Positions 50,429 through 63,746 of a stretch of DNA of 64,000 nt are shown one piece after another (the first letter of the stretch is position 1; each line of letters opens with the position of its first letter). The notes under the pieces are model-generated. The model saw nothing but the letters and a program-made list of their open reading frames with translations, did not search any database and was not told where the DNA came from. The translations under genes and the position numbers were made by a program. Where the stretch lies: assembly GCA_905331475.1 (NCBI GenBank), contig CAJNYU010002985.1, forward strand, positions 186,001 through 250,000. Direction: 5' to 3'. Source of the DNA: Rotaria socialis. Taxonomy: Eukaryota; Rotifera; Eurotatoria; Philodinida; Philodinidae.

Positions 50429-53400
50429 ATGCAAAAAAATCATCAACACCTTGTACGACCATGCGCCGTTTTCCTTGAACGTTTAAATGATACATTTATT
50501 CCATCAAAACGTTACAAAGTCGATGCAGATATTATATATCGATCATCGAATGAACAATCTACTCATAATAGCAATGAAGAATTATCCGTTGATGTTCTTA
50601 TGTTACCTAATAATAAAGTTAAAATCTCATCCTCATCAATATTTGAAGATCTACCCATGAATTCAAATAGTCAAATAACAACGAATGATGGGGATATAAA
50701 ACCTGTCGTACGTATACGTCCACATCAATCATCAGTCGACTCCAATGATTATGAATCTGCAACGACCAATAAACGTCATAGTTCATTACGTCGGAATGAA
50801 TCCTCATCATCGAAAAACTATGATAATGATTTATATTTATTTAATAGTACATTTGATTCAGGTGACGAACTTGGTGTCGATTTAAATGATGATGATTTAG
50901 CTTCAATAAATCATGTATTAGATTTTGATGATGACGATAATATGTCAAATTTTGATGACGACCATCAACAATTATCATCAACAACAAATAGTAATCATGG
51001 ACCTGGTTATCATTCAACTCAATTGCCTGACTTGGTTATGGGTTCAATACGTTCCGAGAATGGTATTAAATCTGAGCCATCATTTCAATATAGTGATTTA
51101 TTTAATCGTAAAGGACGTACTTTTGTATGTGATGAACGTGGAAATCGTGTTGTTTCAGTTAAACTCGAGAAAAATTCAGCCAAACGTTTGATCGACGCAA
51201 TTGAAAGAAATTCCGGGCGTTTAATTCTAGAAGAATGTCGTCGTGGAGATTTACAAGCACATATTTTAAAAGTATGAAAGCAGAATAAAAGACGATAGGA
51301 AAACTAACATTTGATTTCTTTTGTGAATATCGTTTAGGTTGTGTTTAAAGATGAACAAGAATTCTTTGATTTTAATCGTTCGGCTATTGTTTCAAAACAT
51401 TCATTTAAACAATGTCCGGAAATGTATACAAGATTTCTTGAAAGTTTATTTGAATCACAAACATATACAAACGAAACTGAACATGATCCACTTGGTTCTG
51501 ATGTAAGTTTTTCGTTTTGAATTCTTACCATAGATTTTTAGGTTTGTCAACAAATTCGAAATTCTTATAGATTTCTTTATTCGTGTTACGTAGTCTCGAC
51601 AATGAGATCTGCTCCCAGCTGGAATTTCCAAGTTGTGCATGAATATTCATGTTTTCTGTGACGTCTGTTCTAATCGGTCGAACTATATCTGTTTCACCCG
51701 TAGAGATTATTCTACACATTATGAGTGCTGATTATTTACGTTAATTTGCAATTCTTATGAGATTCGAAATATTGTAAATTGATTGAGAAAAATAGAATTG
51801 ACCTTTCAAACTTATTAACTATAGGATTCAATACAGTAGCCATGTTGATTTATTGTGCAATTTGTTTCTATTTATATAAATTCTATATGTAGATGTCTCA
51901 ATTAATAATTGACTTGATATATGGGATAACTACATGCACTCATATGGTTCTCACCAGTGTCTCCGATGTGATTCTGTTGAGGACGTTGCCCTCTAGTTGA
52001 TAATTAAATATCATTATAATATAGTTATGAGGCATATTTAATTATTCTACGCAAAAATAAACAATTCGCAAGTACTTCATCCATCTGATTAAGAGAGAGT
52101 CATGCTGGTGTCTATAGAAGAAAAAAAAACGTTTTATAAGACAAGTTGTGCTTTCTCAAAACAGTTGACTTACTTTTGAAGAATTGCTCGTTTTGCGGGG
52201 GATTAAATTCTCAACAAATCGCTATTTCCTGTAGACATATCATAAAATGCGAAGCTTTCACTAAATAATACGATCGTTCAATTTTCTAGGAAGTCGATCA
52301 ATTAAATCATTCATTTGTTTGTAAAGTTCATGAATGTGGTGAAACATTTACATCAAGATCTGAAGCATTAAAACATGCTAAAAAACATGCAGGTAGCAAA
52401 ATCGAAACTCAAGTTTCTATATATTCACGTAACATTTTATTTTTTTAATTTTAGAACTAGATCCATTCGATTTTGTCTGTGATCATTGTGGAAAGAAATT
52501 TCTTGGTATTGCTAATATGAAACGACATCTACGTGTTCATATGGGCAGTGAAGGAAAAGATTTTGCGTGTCCCTTATGTCATTATCGTGGTTGTACGACT
52601 ACACATGTTAAACGCCATATGGCACATAAACATTTAGAAAAGTAAAAAAATATTGAAGTGAGAAGAAAAAAATTAATTCTTTTTTTATTGTTAAATTCAG
52701 ATCGATTCCATGTCCTTATTGTTCATTTATGGCTGCAACAAATGCCGATCTAAAAATTCATATGGCACGTAGACATTGGGATATCGAAGGACTTGATATA
52801 CTAAATAATCTTCCTAAAACATATAAAAAAGAATGGAAATGTAATAAATGCGATACAGTTTTTCATGATTATTCCGTAAGAAAATCAAAAACGAAAACAA
52901 TTCATTTTAATCTCATTTTTTGTTTTAATTAAATAGGATTTTCAAAATCATATTTACAGTCATTCAAGTCAAACAAATAAATTTCAATGCAATTTGTGCC
53001 CATATAATTGTAAAAGTTTTTCAAAATTAAAAGTAAAATTTTTCTTTATTTTATTTCACGTGTGAAACTGTCTGCTGTTTATTTCTAGCGCCATATGCTT
53101 TATCATCAAGGTCAACGTAATTATGAATGTCCGAAATGTAATAATAAATTTTATCAAATGGAACATCTTAAACGCCATTTAACATCAATACATAAATTAA
53201 ATATACCACAAATTGGCCGCGGAAATCGTTTGTTTAGTTCCGATATATTAAAACGGGTAAGACAAAAAAAAACCTCTATGGAGAACCTGTTTTCCTCTTT
53301 ATAAAAAAATAAGAAAAGTTCGGGAGCTTATTCAATTTGTTTTTGTTAAACACAGTTGTGCAACAGTACCTAGAGCTATTTCGAATCCAATTCTTTGTAA

Positions 53401-54530
53401 GAACAGACGTAGCGATTGTGTATAAATACCCTTTGCTTTTTACTTCAAAATAGATTCACTAATCCATGAACGATTTCTTTTCAAAGCTATGTTTGTAAGC
53501 TCAGATTTAAAAAGGACTCCACAAACAGGCACGAACGTTCTCTATAAGTATACTACCCATTGATAGTCCGTAATAGAGGAATAATTAGAAGAACTTGTCG
53601 GAAGACCGCATCGTTAGTTCTATTCACTCGAGTGATGAAGATTGAAAATTCTAATAATATTGTTTTTTTTAAATTTAGCATTCAGACATGCCAAATATGC
53701 CACCACCTCATGGCACCGTTCCTCAATGCTATAAAGTCATATCAAAATGTGTATTCACATGTCAAAAATGTCCGTTTTCAACAACAAAACTCTATCATCT
53801 AAACGAGCATGTTAAAAGTGAACATTTACAATTAGATGATTCAGCACATGTTTGTACTTTTTGTTCATATATAACTGACAAAAAAACGAATCTTAAAGTA
53901 AAAGAAAAAATTAAATTTTATTCCTTTTCATAGAATTTTTATTCGAACGTGTCTTCTTTTCTAGCGCCATTTACATCATAATCATGCTGGTCAATCTAAC
54001 ACGCCCGTACTTTTATCGAATGATGCACTTTTATCAAATCCAAATACTAAGTATGAGAATTAAAGAAAATTTCATTGGAAAAATAAATCCTTTATTTAGA
54101 TTTCAATGTGGACTATGCCGTCGATATCAAAGCAATGTTGATGAATTCATTAAACATATTACCGAAAAACATCGTATGGATGTATGTATTAATTGTTTTG
54201 AAATAAAATATCAAAGTGAAATATTCATTTTTTTGTTGCGTTGTTTAGGTTGTTATTTTAGACTCAGCTAATAATGGAAATATTCATCAACAGATAAAGT
54301 CTCGTGGCCGTGCTGAGGTTCGTTGAAACTAAAAACATGCTTCGTTTTCATTTTTCTCTATGTTCTTGTAGTTAATCTGTGCAAGTAATAATTCAACGCC
54401 ATTTCGATTTGATGAATACGGTGGTCTTGTCACTGTCATGAAAAATCCGATCAATCCAAATGAAACAACAATAAATAATCCAAATAATTCAGCAACCAAT
54501 TCAACCACAGATTTTCTACTTCAGCAATAA
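50429..54530 (+). CDS. Ten-finger C2H2 zinc-finger protein
   Basis: The protein has 783 residues from 12 exons: 50429-51271, 51338-51502, 52290-52392, 52455-52641, 52701-52875, 52937-53032, 53089-53256, 53679-53897, 53965-54050, 54100-54181, 54249-54317 and 54372-54530. The N-terminal 280 residues are acidic and Ser/Asn-rich (LDFDDDDN), ending in a basic, protein-like block (VCDERGNRVVSVKLEKNSAKRL). Ten C2H2 fingers follow, from FVCKVHECGETF to FQCGLCRRYQSN, several with H-x4-H or H-x3-H spacing. Fingers 3-6 and 7-10 form two groups split by a Pro-rich linker (SDMPNMPPPHG). The C-terminus is Asn/Thr-rich. It is probably a nuclear DNA-binding regulator; the vertebrate counterpart is not clear. 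ATG at 50429 is the first in frame. Confidence 0.87.
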
Positions 54531-55310
54531 AGATATTACCAAACATGGTTTTCTCTTTTATCTCTCTCTCTCTCTCTTTTTTTCTCTTTCGCTCTCTTTC
54601 GCTCTACCTTTATTTCATTTTCTGTATACACAATTGTTATTTTAACAATCAGTCAGTCCTCATAGGATTGTATTTTGCATCTTTAAAAAGAAAAAAATTC
54701 GTACAGAACGTATTTATGTGTTTTGTTTGTTTGTTTTGTTTGTTCGTTACAAAAAAAAACAACATTGTCAACAGAGAAAACAATCCAATTTAATGACTGG
54801 ATTATTTTCTTCATTGGCATAGTAATAAATAAAAAAAAGAAATCCTATTTAGAGCATTGAAATTTAACCGTAATAAAATCTTGTTGATGAAAGAAACTTG
54901 TGTATGTATGATGAAAAACGTTTTTGACTCAATGCGTTAACGGTCGAGGCGTCTTAGAAAAATAGGTAATTCGGTACGCTCAGTGAAATGCAAAACTATT
55001 TATAGTTGTTATTAATATTCTAGTAGATTGGACGAGATGAACAACATCCGAAAATAATCAACATTTACGTCAATCATTCTGAAGGATGCGTAAAATGAGT
55101 TTAATGCATCTACGAATGTCAACAAGTCATAGAGCTTATCCATTGGTTATATTTGATCAACAATTAAGAATAGTTTCTATTATTACTTAAGTTCATTTGT
55201 TTTTTTTCGCAGCGCAATTATAGGATAAATTTATCCTTTTAGTGCAGAAACTAAGTAATTATATAGTGATTTCACTTGTCTTGCAAGTATATACTTGATT
55301 GATACTATTC

Positions 55311-55606
55311 GTTACCCTGATTATCCTGATCATTAAATACCAGGGTGCCTATCCATATCCAAGAAAACGGTGCATAAATGACCGTAAACGGCGTAAAAAC
55401 GGCGCCGTTTTCCGTCAGCTCAGAAAACGACAAATATAGCGTTAAAAATAATGACCGTTTTCTAGCAAAAAAACGGTCCGTAAAATGAGCTGACGGATTA
55501 CGGCAAAATAAGGTGAAAATTAATGACTTATTATACCGTTTTATAGCCGTTTCGGGCCTGATTAGATGCCTGTTCCGACGGCCGAAAAGGTTGTCCTGGG
55601 TAACGC
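55311..55606. repeat. Palindrome-rich repeat with AAACGG motifs
   Basis: A GC-richer segment with many AAACGG/CCGTTT copies. It contains an exact 11-bp inverted pair, CCGTCAGCTCA at 55412-55422 and TGAGCTGACGG at 55486-55496. Its edges carry a weak inverted pair around GTTACCC (55311) and GGGTAAC (55598-55604). It may be a small foldback element, with no target duplication recognised. Confidence 0.4.
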
Positions 55607-56915
55607 TTTATAATGAAGTTCAAAATTGGTAACAATCTTTCTTCTGTATGAATTCTTTGTAGTTAGTTTTATTCAAAATCACATTGAAGAATAATTGAAG
55701 CGTAGTTGGTATTGTGTATCTGCAAACATCCAAAATGTCTAGGATTACTGATAATGAAAAATAAAAATGATACTAAGTAGGTTGATCTTTTTAATGATTT
55801 CTTAAAATTTCAATGATAGCTTGAAAAATTTTCACTCCTAATCTACAATAGAGAAAATGCATGTCGTCGATAGAAAATCTTCTATTTTCTATTGTCATAA
55901 ATAGAGGTATAGACAAAAGAAAAAAAATATGATAAGAATCTAAGTTAGACACTCTATGTCAATGATTGGGAGACATGGTGTTTTTTGTTTTTTAGAGAAC
56001 TTCTATCCTTCAGTTTAATGTATCCATTATATTATGGGAAACACTAAAGTATGATGAAGTAGCATCAAGATCAATCAAAATTTGAAATAGAATAAATAGA
56101 TGGCATAAAATTATTATTAGTTGAGCGGAAATGAACATGTAATCCATTGATCTCATTGACCGAAAGAATAAATTACAGTTTCTGCTCATTTTCTCAAATT
56201 ATTGAGACTCGCAATGCGTTACAGGAAAGCAAAAATAAAATTCCATTTCATTTGATATTTCTTATTTTGTTGTTTTTGATCTTTTGGAAATCGAAAGGTA
56301 GACGCGAACCTATGTTATGATATTTTAACAAAAAACAAATGTAGTCATAATATACTCTTTTTGTTAAAATTCGTACTAGAAAATAAATCATCATGTCAAA
56401 ATTTAGGTTCAGTGCAAATTATAGTTTTCAGAGTAAAACGAATAGTCTTAATAGATTGCACGCAACGGTTGATTAGAATGATAAAGATGTCATCCGATAT
56501 TCGAGATCAATTTCTATAAATAAATTATTGTGTGCAATGCACGCAACGTCGTTTTTCTTTCCAATACTTTTTCCTACGCTAAATTTATTTTCTCAGTCTT
56601 TCTTTTAATCAACTCTCTTTCTTCGAAGAAGAGGCTTTCTCAAAAATATAAAACGGTAGAAAAATATGATATCATAAATCATAATATACAGTAAAACTCT
56701 TATTTCTAATTTCAAGATTAACCTCATATAAAATTTCACTTATCTTTTAGTCATCGTCATTGAAAGAAGGATCTCATATTTCTGCTATTCTTACAGTTGA
56801 GAAATAGGAAGACGTGTATGCGCAGTTATCTTTTTTGTTTTTAAATTTTACTAGAACATCAATTTTATAATTTAGACGGTTAATATTCAATGCATACATC
56901 GCAGCGCTTGCCAGG

Positions 56916-57851
56916 ATTCACTGTAATTTGTTTTCAAATTCTATAAATTGGAAAATCGATCTCAAATAAGCTGAAGCATTTTTAAAGCTTTATGATTTAT
57001 TCATTGAATTTTGAACAAATTCAAAATGCTTGATTTTCCCATTTATAGAAATTCAATTTGAATTTCAAAAGAAACCATTTTCTGTAAAGTGGAAAATCCA
57101 CAATAGATTTCAGGCCATTTGAAAATAAGTTCTGATTTCATAGAAAATTGATTTGGAATTTTTAAAAAGGAAAAAATTGATTCTATTTCTTCCAAGATTG
57201 TCGAAACAAAGACTGTCGCTTAGTCATTGTCCTGTCTTAGCGTATAAGTCAGTAGGTATAATGTTAAACATTCATCATTTTCTTGAACTCGCTATTAGGA
57301 GTTGTCATATCTTTTTCTTCATTTTACTTTGGTATTAATTTTCTTTTTCCTTTTACTTTTTTAATTCTTATTTTATATTAATTCTTGTTCTATTTTAGTT
57401 TCTATTTTATTGTAGCTTCAATTCTGTTATATTTTTTTGTTTGATTTTTTATTTTGTTTTAGCCTGCAATGCTTGCTATTTTATTTTTTCATATGGTATG
57501 TTATTTCATTGTATATTTTTATTATTTTATTTCATTTTTATATATTTTTTTATTTGTTTTTGTTGCACTTTATTTTATTTCCATCATCAAGTACGAAATG
57601 CTTCATGATGACGAGAAAATCAATTTCGACTTTCTACTTTTTGGAATATATTCTATATATCGGATCCGAAATTCAAGGAATGCCTATATGAATTCACTTT
57701 CGATTTTCCAATTAGAAAATCGAGGTTCATATTTTTTATCTTTTGAATATCTTATTTTCAAGAATTTAGAAATTCATCGGCGAATTCATATAAGCATTCC
57801 TAGAATATCCTTGATTAAATTCTAGAACCAATTTTCTAGTTTACAGTGAAT
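56916..57851. repeat. Possible degenerate inverted-repeat element (936 bp)
   Basis: ATTCACTGTAA at 56916-56926 is matched by its reverse complement TTACAGTGAAT at 57841-57851. Inside both arms, ATTGGAAAATCGA-like stretches are also in inverted order (near 56947 and 57700). No coding frame and no clear target duplication, so the call is weak. Confidence 0.35.
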
Positions 57852-59679
57852 TACAGCAAAAACTTATTTGCAAAGAGCGTCCCCTTCCGGGATTTATCGG
57901 GAGACTGCGATGTGTAATTCAATGTCAACTAATTTTCATCTATTTACAATCGAATAATGGAAAAAAATAGTAACGCTGACAGAAATATGTAAATACTGAA
58001 TATATCATTTAGGTTTACTGGCGTCAATAATCTCTCAAGAACACGCTATGAAAATTGACAATATCCTATACTTTTCTTCTTCTTTTGTTTTTGGTACAAG
58101 TATTTAAATGCATATAAAACAAAACATTTTGTTCTATACTTGTGTATTTTTCTTTCTTCTTCTTGCGCGAAAGTGGAAAACGTCATCGTAGCACTCGAGG
58201 TCCTTTCTTTCTTCTTCTATATCATTTTATTTTATGAAGATGTAATCTAGAAGAGCATCGATGATGGCGACGAAAAAATACGACAGATCTTATAGTGCCC
58301 ATTTTTCACCTAATTATAGCGACTTCTTTGATGTTTAGTATACTGAAGTACACAAGCCATTGTAAGTACCATCCGGAAGCTTTTTGACTTTTTCTCGTTA
58401 TACAACTATAGGAATTCCAGTCGCTTCACAGCTATGCCTAAGATTCGTCTAAGAGGTTACACTAGGAATGACAGCTCCAGTTTAGCGTTAAAAAAATCGA
58501 CCATTTTTTATTACAATTGAAAACAAACGTTCAACACCCTACATCCTAATATCCATAGAATTAATTACTACTATGGTGTGAGTGTTGACGCTAATATTTT
58601 CAACAAAAAACACAATGTGTGGAAGAAGTTTTAATTCCATTATTGTGTGTTGCTATGTGAATACAAATTGATTTTTCTAAGATTTGAGTCGTATTCACTT
58701 GCAGAATTCTTCTCGGCGACATATAATTCTTACATAATATAAGTAAGATCAAGATCATAGACGCATTTGATGACTTCAGTTGTTGTCAGTAATATAACAA
58801 GAACAGAAGGATTCTATTAGGAAATGTTCATAAATTGAATGTCTTGAAAACAAGACGAGAATAAATTTAGTAATAGTAAGTATAGATGTCTGTTTCCTGT
58901 CGTGATCGAGCATAACCCAATAGCCGAGGGAAATATTTAAAATGCCATGACTACAGACAATTGAATTGAATTTGCAGCATTTTAAACTTCTTGTAGCTGT
59001 CCATGGTTTATTAAGAAAAAACAATAGCTTGATTTAAAGGAAACAACCAACCAATTCATCAGCGAACTTGATTATTATCAATTCTGTCATTTTGCCCTTT
59101 TATAAAATTCACTCACACGTTGCGTTGCTTTTGTAAGCTACAATCACGATAGAAAACGAGTCTGAACAATTCTTTTTTATGTTCATAGTAGCATAGAAAA
59201 TGCCGGAAATGCCAAAGGGATAATCATGAAAATAAAGTTATTCGTAATTAAGGAGTAATCGAATGAGTATGTTCCTTTTTCTTTCTTTGTCATATCATTT
59301 GAGTCTAAAGCAACTAAAATCTCAATGTTATGTTCATATTGCTAGACTAATAACGAGTATCTAAAGATGAAACTTCGTCAAAGAATAGAAGTGTTATGTC
59401 TTTCATGAAAAAAAGCTCCCGTACAGTCTAGAAATATGTCACATGATAATATTGTTTAGCAGATTCAGACAGTTTTTATTCTTATTTTTTATGTTTTATT
59501 CTAAGTACTCTAAGTATTATTAATAAAATTCATTTTAATTTGATACTAACATGATATTTTTTTAATAATTCATTTTTGTTAGAATAATTACCGTAATGTT
59601 ATCTTTAGGAAGTAACTTTATTATAAGCTCCGAACGTTAATTTTCAGATAGAATTTATTAGTTCACATAAAATTAATTC

Positions 59680-59923
59680 ATGTCGGCCGATATCTTCACA
59701 TTATCATGGTTTATCGTCTTTGCGTTTATTATGTTAATTGCATTTATGGCTAACCTAATCATTATTTTAGCAATACTTCGAGACAAAACAATGCATACAT
59801 CAACCTATTTTTATATTATTAATGTAAATATAGCCGATATTCTTCTTATGCTTAGCTGTCTACCGGAGCGTTTATCTGCAGTATTTGGACCAGACGATGG
59901 ATTTAATTTAGGCATGTTCATAT
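59680..59923 (+). CDS. First coding exon of a class A GPCR (rest not seen)
   Basis: 81 codons plus one base, ending at a strong donor (T, then GTAAGT). TM1 (FIVFAFIMLIAFMANLIIIL) carries the conserved Asn. The intracellular loop (RDKTMHTSTYFY) and TM2 (VNIADILLMLSC) with its conserved Asp follow. The exon ends at the site of the first TM3 cysteine. The layout is typical of peptide-type rhodopsin-family receptors. I found no TM3-TM7 exon in the remaining 4 kb. The intron may run past the window end, or this may be an orphaned exon. Confidence 0.6.
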
Positions 59924-61605
59924 GTAAGTTTTACCCTTTTTTTCTAACTAAGATTAATCTTCCTGAAAAAAAGGCTTTTTCCGCTTAAATGTTATTAATA
60001 TTTACTTTGAAGAATATATAAAGGCTAATAGAATTTTCTAATTTATCAGGTTCTTTTATTACTGATATGAATAAATCTATTTTTTGATGTAGTGTCACTA
60101 ATACAAGTAGAGATTGTTGTGAAGATTTATTTTTCTGTAACAAAAAGAATCCGTAAGAAGCATAAAATAAGAATGACAGACTTATTTAGAGACAAACATT
60201 TTTGTGCCTCTCATGGTTAAATAGTTTAAAGTACTACCGTCCAACACTCGACTTTTGTCTTGGATTTATCTATCATAAATTTAGGTTTTAATGAAACAAG
60301 AATATTAATAGATGTTTGATTTATGTGACATAGATAAAAGTCATAATAGTATTTGGTAATTAATAAAATATCTATATTCTATGAACAGGTAGTCTGTCTG
60401 TTGGCCTCAAAATTGCGTCTAATAGAATAGCTACGCATCTGAATATTTGCCCTGCATACACAAATGTGTAATGTAAAATAAACATGAGTACTTTCAATTT
60501 TCTATTCATAGGTTTATTTATTAACAAATTGCGGCCATGTTCGCTAAAAATATCTAGGATGGCCACACTAATTGATTTTTTTACTAAACAAAAAAATATG
60601 ATGCATTTCATTAAACATCAACTTAGTTATTCGAACTAGTTTTTATTTATAACTATAATTAAAGTTAAGTTGAGCATTATGTGTAACTCGAGTAGATTTT
60701 ATTGAAATATCGTCATTATGCAACTGTCATTTTCAATAGTTAAAGTTCACTAACAGAACAATTATAATTATTCATCTAGTAATCTATTTGTTATATAATC
60801 AGATAAAGTTTTTAACATATCCTTTACAGTTTCCATAATGGATAGATTTTTCTGTAAGCCAGAGCTCGACAATGTATGAGAACCAACTTGAAATAATTTA
60901 CTCTAATTCCTTTTTTTCGCCAAATTAAATTATCGATAATCTAATTTATTTTATGTATTTGAGTACTTAAGTTTAATCCACAAAGCGAAGAATAAAATTC
61001 TCATCTGCTCAGGACCGAATGCTGTTAAAATCAATATTTGTAATAAATCAGGTCATAACAACTTCCATATTCTTTATTGCTATTGACGTGTATTTATTCG
61101 TGATGTGCATAATAGTTTTTGTGAGATCTGTGTGTTAAATTTTATTAGTTTTTGGCAAATTTAATTTCCTTATATCTTAGTTAAATTTACTTTTAGCATA
61201 CTTTTTTTATTGAATTATATTTTTTTTCTGATAAGTCCCATTTTAGCTTTTATGTAATTTATCTATTCAAAAAGAGAAATCTTTTATTTCTTATATTTTA
61301 AAATTTCTAATAACAGTTGAATTCATCAAATTTTCCAAATAATAAAAGCGGATGTTTTCATTTTTACCGGTTATAAAATATAATTGAAGGCACGACAGAT
61401 AATGAAAAAGATTTAATGGATTGAATAATCATTTTATTTAAACTTTACTAGGAGGTTTATTTTTGTTGTACTCGTATTCTATTGAGAAAATCCTATAATA
61501 GAATTAGTGACATTAGCTAAAAATTGCATGGAACTGAAAATGAGGACATTTTATCAGCACTTTAAAGTTAACTAATAATTTTACATTCTTCATTTCAACG
61601 TAGCT
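59924..61605. other. GPCR intron or intergenic, nothing seen
   Basis: Very AT-rich, short open frames only. No matching downstream receptor exon. Confidence 0.45.
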
Positions 61606-62596
61606 TCTCAAAAGAGATACTTTAAAAAAAAACTAATAGTTACTTAATGGTATCATAACTACTTGATTATTTTACAGCTGCTTCCAACTTTACCATAATT
61701 GTTCAAGGATTACGTTTTTCTTGGAAGTTCCTGTGTACCTCTTTAAAATTTCTACATCAATTGAAAAACTTTCTCTGCCATATTACAAACGAGAGACAAA
61801 CCTTATTAATATGTCGGCATACATTTTCCCAAAAAATTCTATAACGTACCTGTTCCTCTTTTATATCATTAATACTCCCGATATCATAAATATTTGAATA
61901 TTCTCATGAACTCTGTATAGATTCACAGTATGAATACAAAATGTTCTGTTTAAATTTTGCCTTAGAAATAATATAATGAATCTCGAGAATAATAAAAAGG
62001 TTAAATCATGAATATTTGAACAATTCAGGAATCTAATAGAAATTCAAATTTCAATCATTTCGTCGTCAATTAAATATTAACAATATTAAAAGTTTCACTT
62101 TCTCTTTCACAGATGTCTGCAACGCATTAATTTTTCTTTCACAAAACCCTTAAGCATAATCGTGGTCTTTTCAGCAAGTACTTACAGAAAGTCAATAAGT
62201 AGCTATGCATTTGATTAAGTAGCTATAGAATTCAGTAAGCAGCTGTGAGACTCATTCAGTAGCTACAGTAATAATTAAGCAGCTATAGAATTTATTCAGT
62301 AGCTATAAGATTCATTAAGTAGCTATAGAATTCATTCAGTAGTTATCGTATTCATTCATTAGCTATGCATTTGATTAAGTAGCTATAGAATTCAGTAAGC
62401 AGCTGTGAGACTCATTCAGTAGCTATAGTAATAATTAAGCAGCTATAAGATTTATTCGGTAGCTACGCAATTCATTAAGTAGCTATAGAATTCAGTAAGT
62501 AGGTATGAGACTCATTCAGTAGCTATACGAAACCATTAAGTAGTTATGCTTTAGAAAATGCAGCATACTATAGTAAAAGAAGTATCTCTTTTGAGA
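61606..62596. mobile_element. 991-bp inverted-repeat element carrying a minisatellite
   Basis: TCTCAAAAGAGATACTT (61606-61622) is repeated inverted and exact at 62580-62596. Inside each arm, ACTTAATGG-type stretches also match in inverted order. A 20-bp tandem array fills the right third. There is no open frame, so it is a non-autonomous DNA element. The target duplication is not clear and the superfamily is not assigned. DNA transposons with internal tandem arrays are known in many animals. Confidence 0.6.
62181..62549. repeat. 20-bp minisatellite with 160-bp higher-order period
   Basis: About eighteen monomers of the type AGCTATAGAATTCATTAAGT. Monomer variants recur in the same order with a period of eight: AGCTATGCAT occurs at 62201 and again at 62361, followed by the same run of variants. 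It contains frequent AGCT and GAATTC palindromes. Confidence 0.88.
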
Positions 62597-62840
62597 ATGA
62601 GCCACAGTCAAAATAGATATGTTTATTAGTAATTTTCTGATAGGCTATATAGAATTAAGTCTATTGAACCGATGACATCATGGATACGAAGAATAACTTA
62701 GCAGCTAGCAAGAAAAAATTATCAAAATTTGATTTTTATCTTAAATGGTGATTGTGACGATATTGATGGCACGCTTGGATGCTTCTCCTTCCCCATCTTT
62801 CTATTCTCTTTCCATTGTTCTAATATATCTCTCTCCTGTC

Positions 62841-63173
62841 CAGTGGCGGCGGAGCCACTGAGGCAGGTGAGGCTTGAGTCTCACCTAGTTTTCAGCAGAT
62901 GAGGCTCAACCTCACCTAGATTTCGCGATATGAGACTCAGCCTCACTTGATTTTGTATTGAATATTGCTATTTTTTGTTCTTTCATCAGAGTAGAAGCAA
63001 AGAAAAGTAGTTTTCGGTATTTTCCAATCTTCTTTTTTTATACTGACCATTTTTATTTTTACTGAAGTTCAATAAAAAGAAGATTTATTTACTACTTGAT
63101 GTTTCATAAAATTCCACGGTAGCAAAAAAATATGATGAGCCTCACCTAGCTTAATGACGCTCCGCCGCCCCTG
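62841..63173. mobile_element. hAT-like MITE (333 bp)
   Basis: It starts CAGTGGCGGCGGAGC and ends GCTCCGCCGCCCCTG, inverted repeats with one or two mismatches. Exact 8-bp duplications CTCCTGTC flank it (62833-62840 and 63174-63181). GAGGCT/AGCCTC and TCACCTAG motifs recur inside in both orientations. The CAG(T/G)GGCGG start and 8-bp duplication are hallmarks of hAT elements. No transposase frame. Confidence 0.85.
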
Positions 63174-63181
63174 CTCCTGTC

Positions 63182-63590
63182 TCTCTCCTATATATACGTG
63201 TTATGCTTGAAGTTGTTACACTCTGGATATGTGAAGAATTGAATAAACATCATTGCCGTGAGTAGCGGTAAGCTACTCCACCCCTATCCAGTTTGTCTTA
63301 ATATATCAACTCAACTAGCAAGAGTCCTATTTATCGTTACAGTGATATTATTTTATAGTGGTTGGGAAATTAAGATTACGAAAATTTACTAGTTTATATT
63401 TCCTTCCTGTCTGTAGTCTACATCTATAATATTTTGCTTAATGCATTACGGTAATAGAAATTAATGATTTATTTCAAAATTAAAGGTAATCCATCAGACA
63501 TACAAGAGATGATTGAATGTATGGAAAAAAAAGTCAACAAATAATTATATATACCCACGCCATGGAGGTGCGGTGGGAAACGACCGAAAA
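63182..63590. other. Spacer near window end
   Basis: AT-rich, no gene. A TATA-like stretch and an AATAAA within 60 bp (around 63187-63250) look promoter- or terminator-like but lead nowhere. Confidence 0.35.
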
Positions 63591-63746
63591 GCACTGAAAA
63601 GTGGAAGCAGTATTCTGGTTGCAAATTACCGGATTTTTTTCCTGTGTATTTTGGTCAACTTCCAGCCAGAAAGCACAGGCAACTGACCGAAATCCACAAG
63701 AAAAAAATCTGGTAACATCCAACCGGAATGCTACTTCCACTTTTCA
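63591..63746. repeat. Foldback (near-palindromic) element
   Basis: Two arms of about 78 bp face each other almost without spacer, centred near 63668. The left arm begins CACTGAAAAGTGGAAGCAG; the right arm ends with its near reverse complement, through CTTCCACTTTTCAG. Mismatches are scattered, so it is not recent. A TA microsatellite follows at about 63808-63825. Confidence 0.72.

Larger units (their letters stand above)
54531..59679. other. Five-kilobase gene-poor spacer
   Basis: It begins with the C2H2 gene 3' flank, which includes a TC microsatellite near 54560-54590. It holds two weak repeat candidates (55311-55606 and 56916-57851). Open frames at 57437-57825 are T-rich and not protein-like. 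No gene supported. Confidence 0.5.

Noticed and set aside
57437-57825. Overlapping 84- and 118-codon frames rich in Phe, Ile and Tyr
   Set aside because: They arise from a T-rich tract inside a suspected repeat; hydrophobicity is a composition effect.
61678-61830. Acceptor-like TTTACAG followed by a short open frame, considered as GPCR exon 2
   Set aside because: Wrong phase for the donor at 59923 and no TM3 motif; lies inside the inverted-repeat element.
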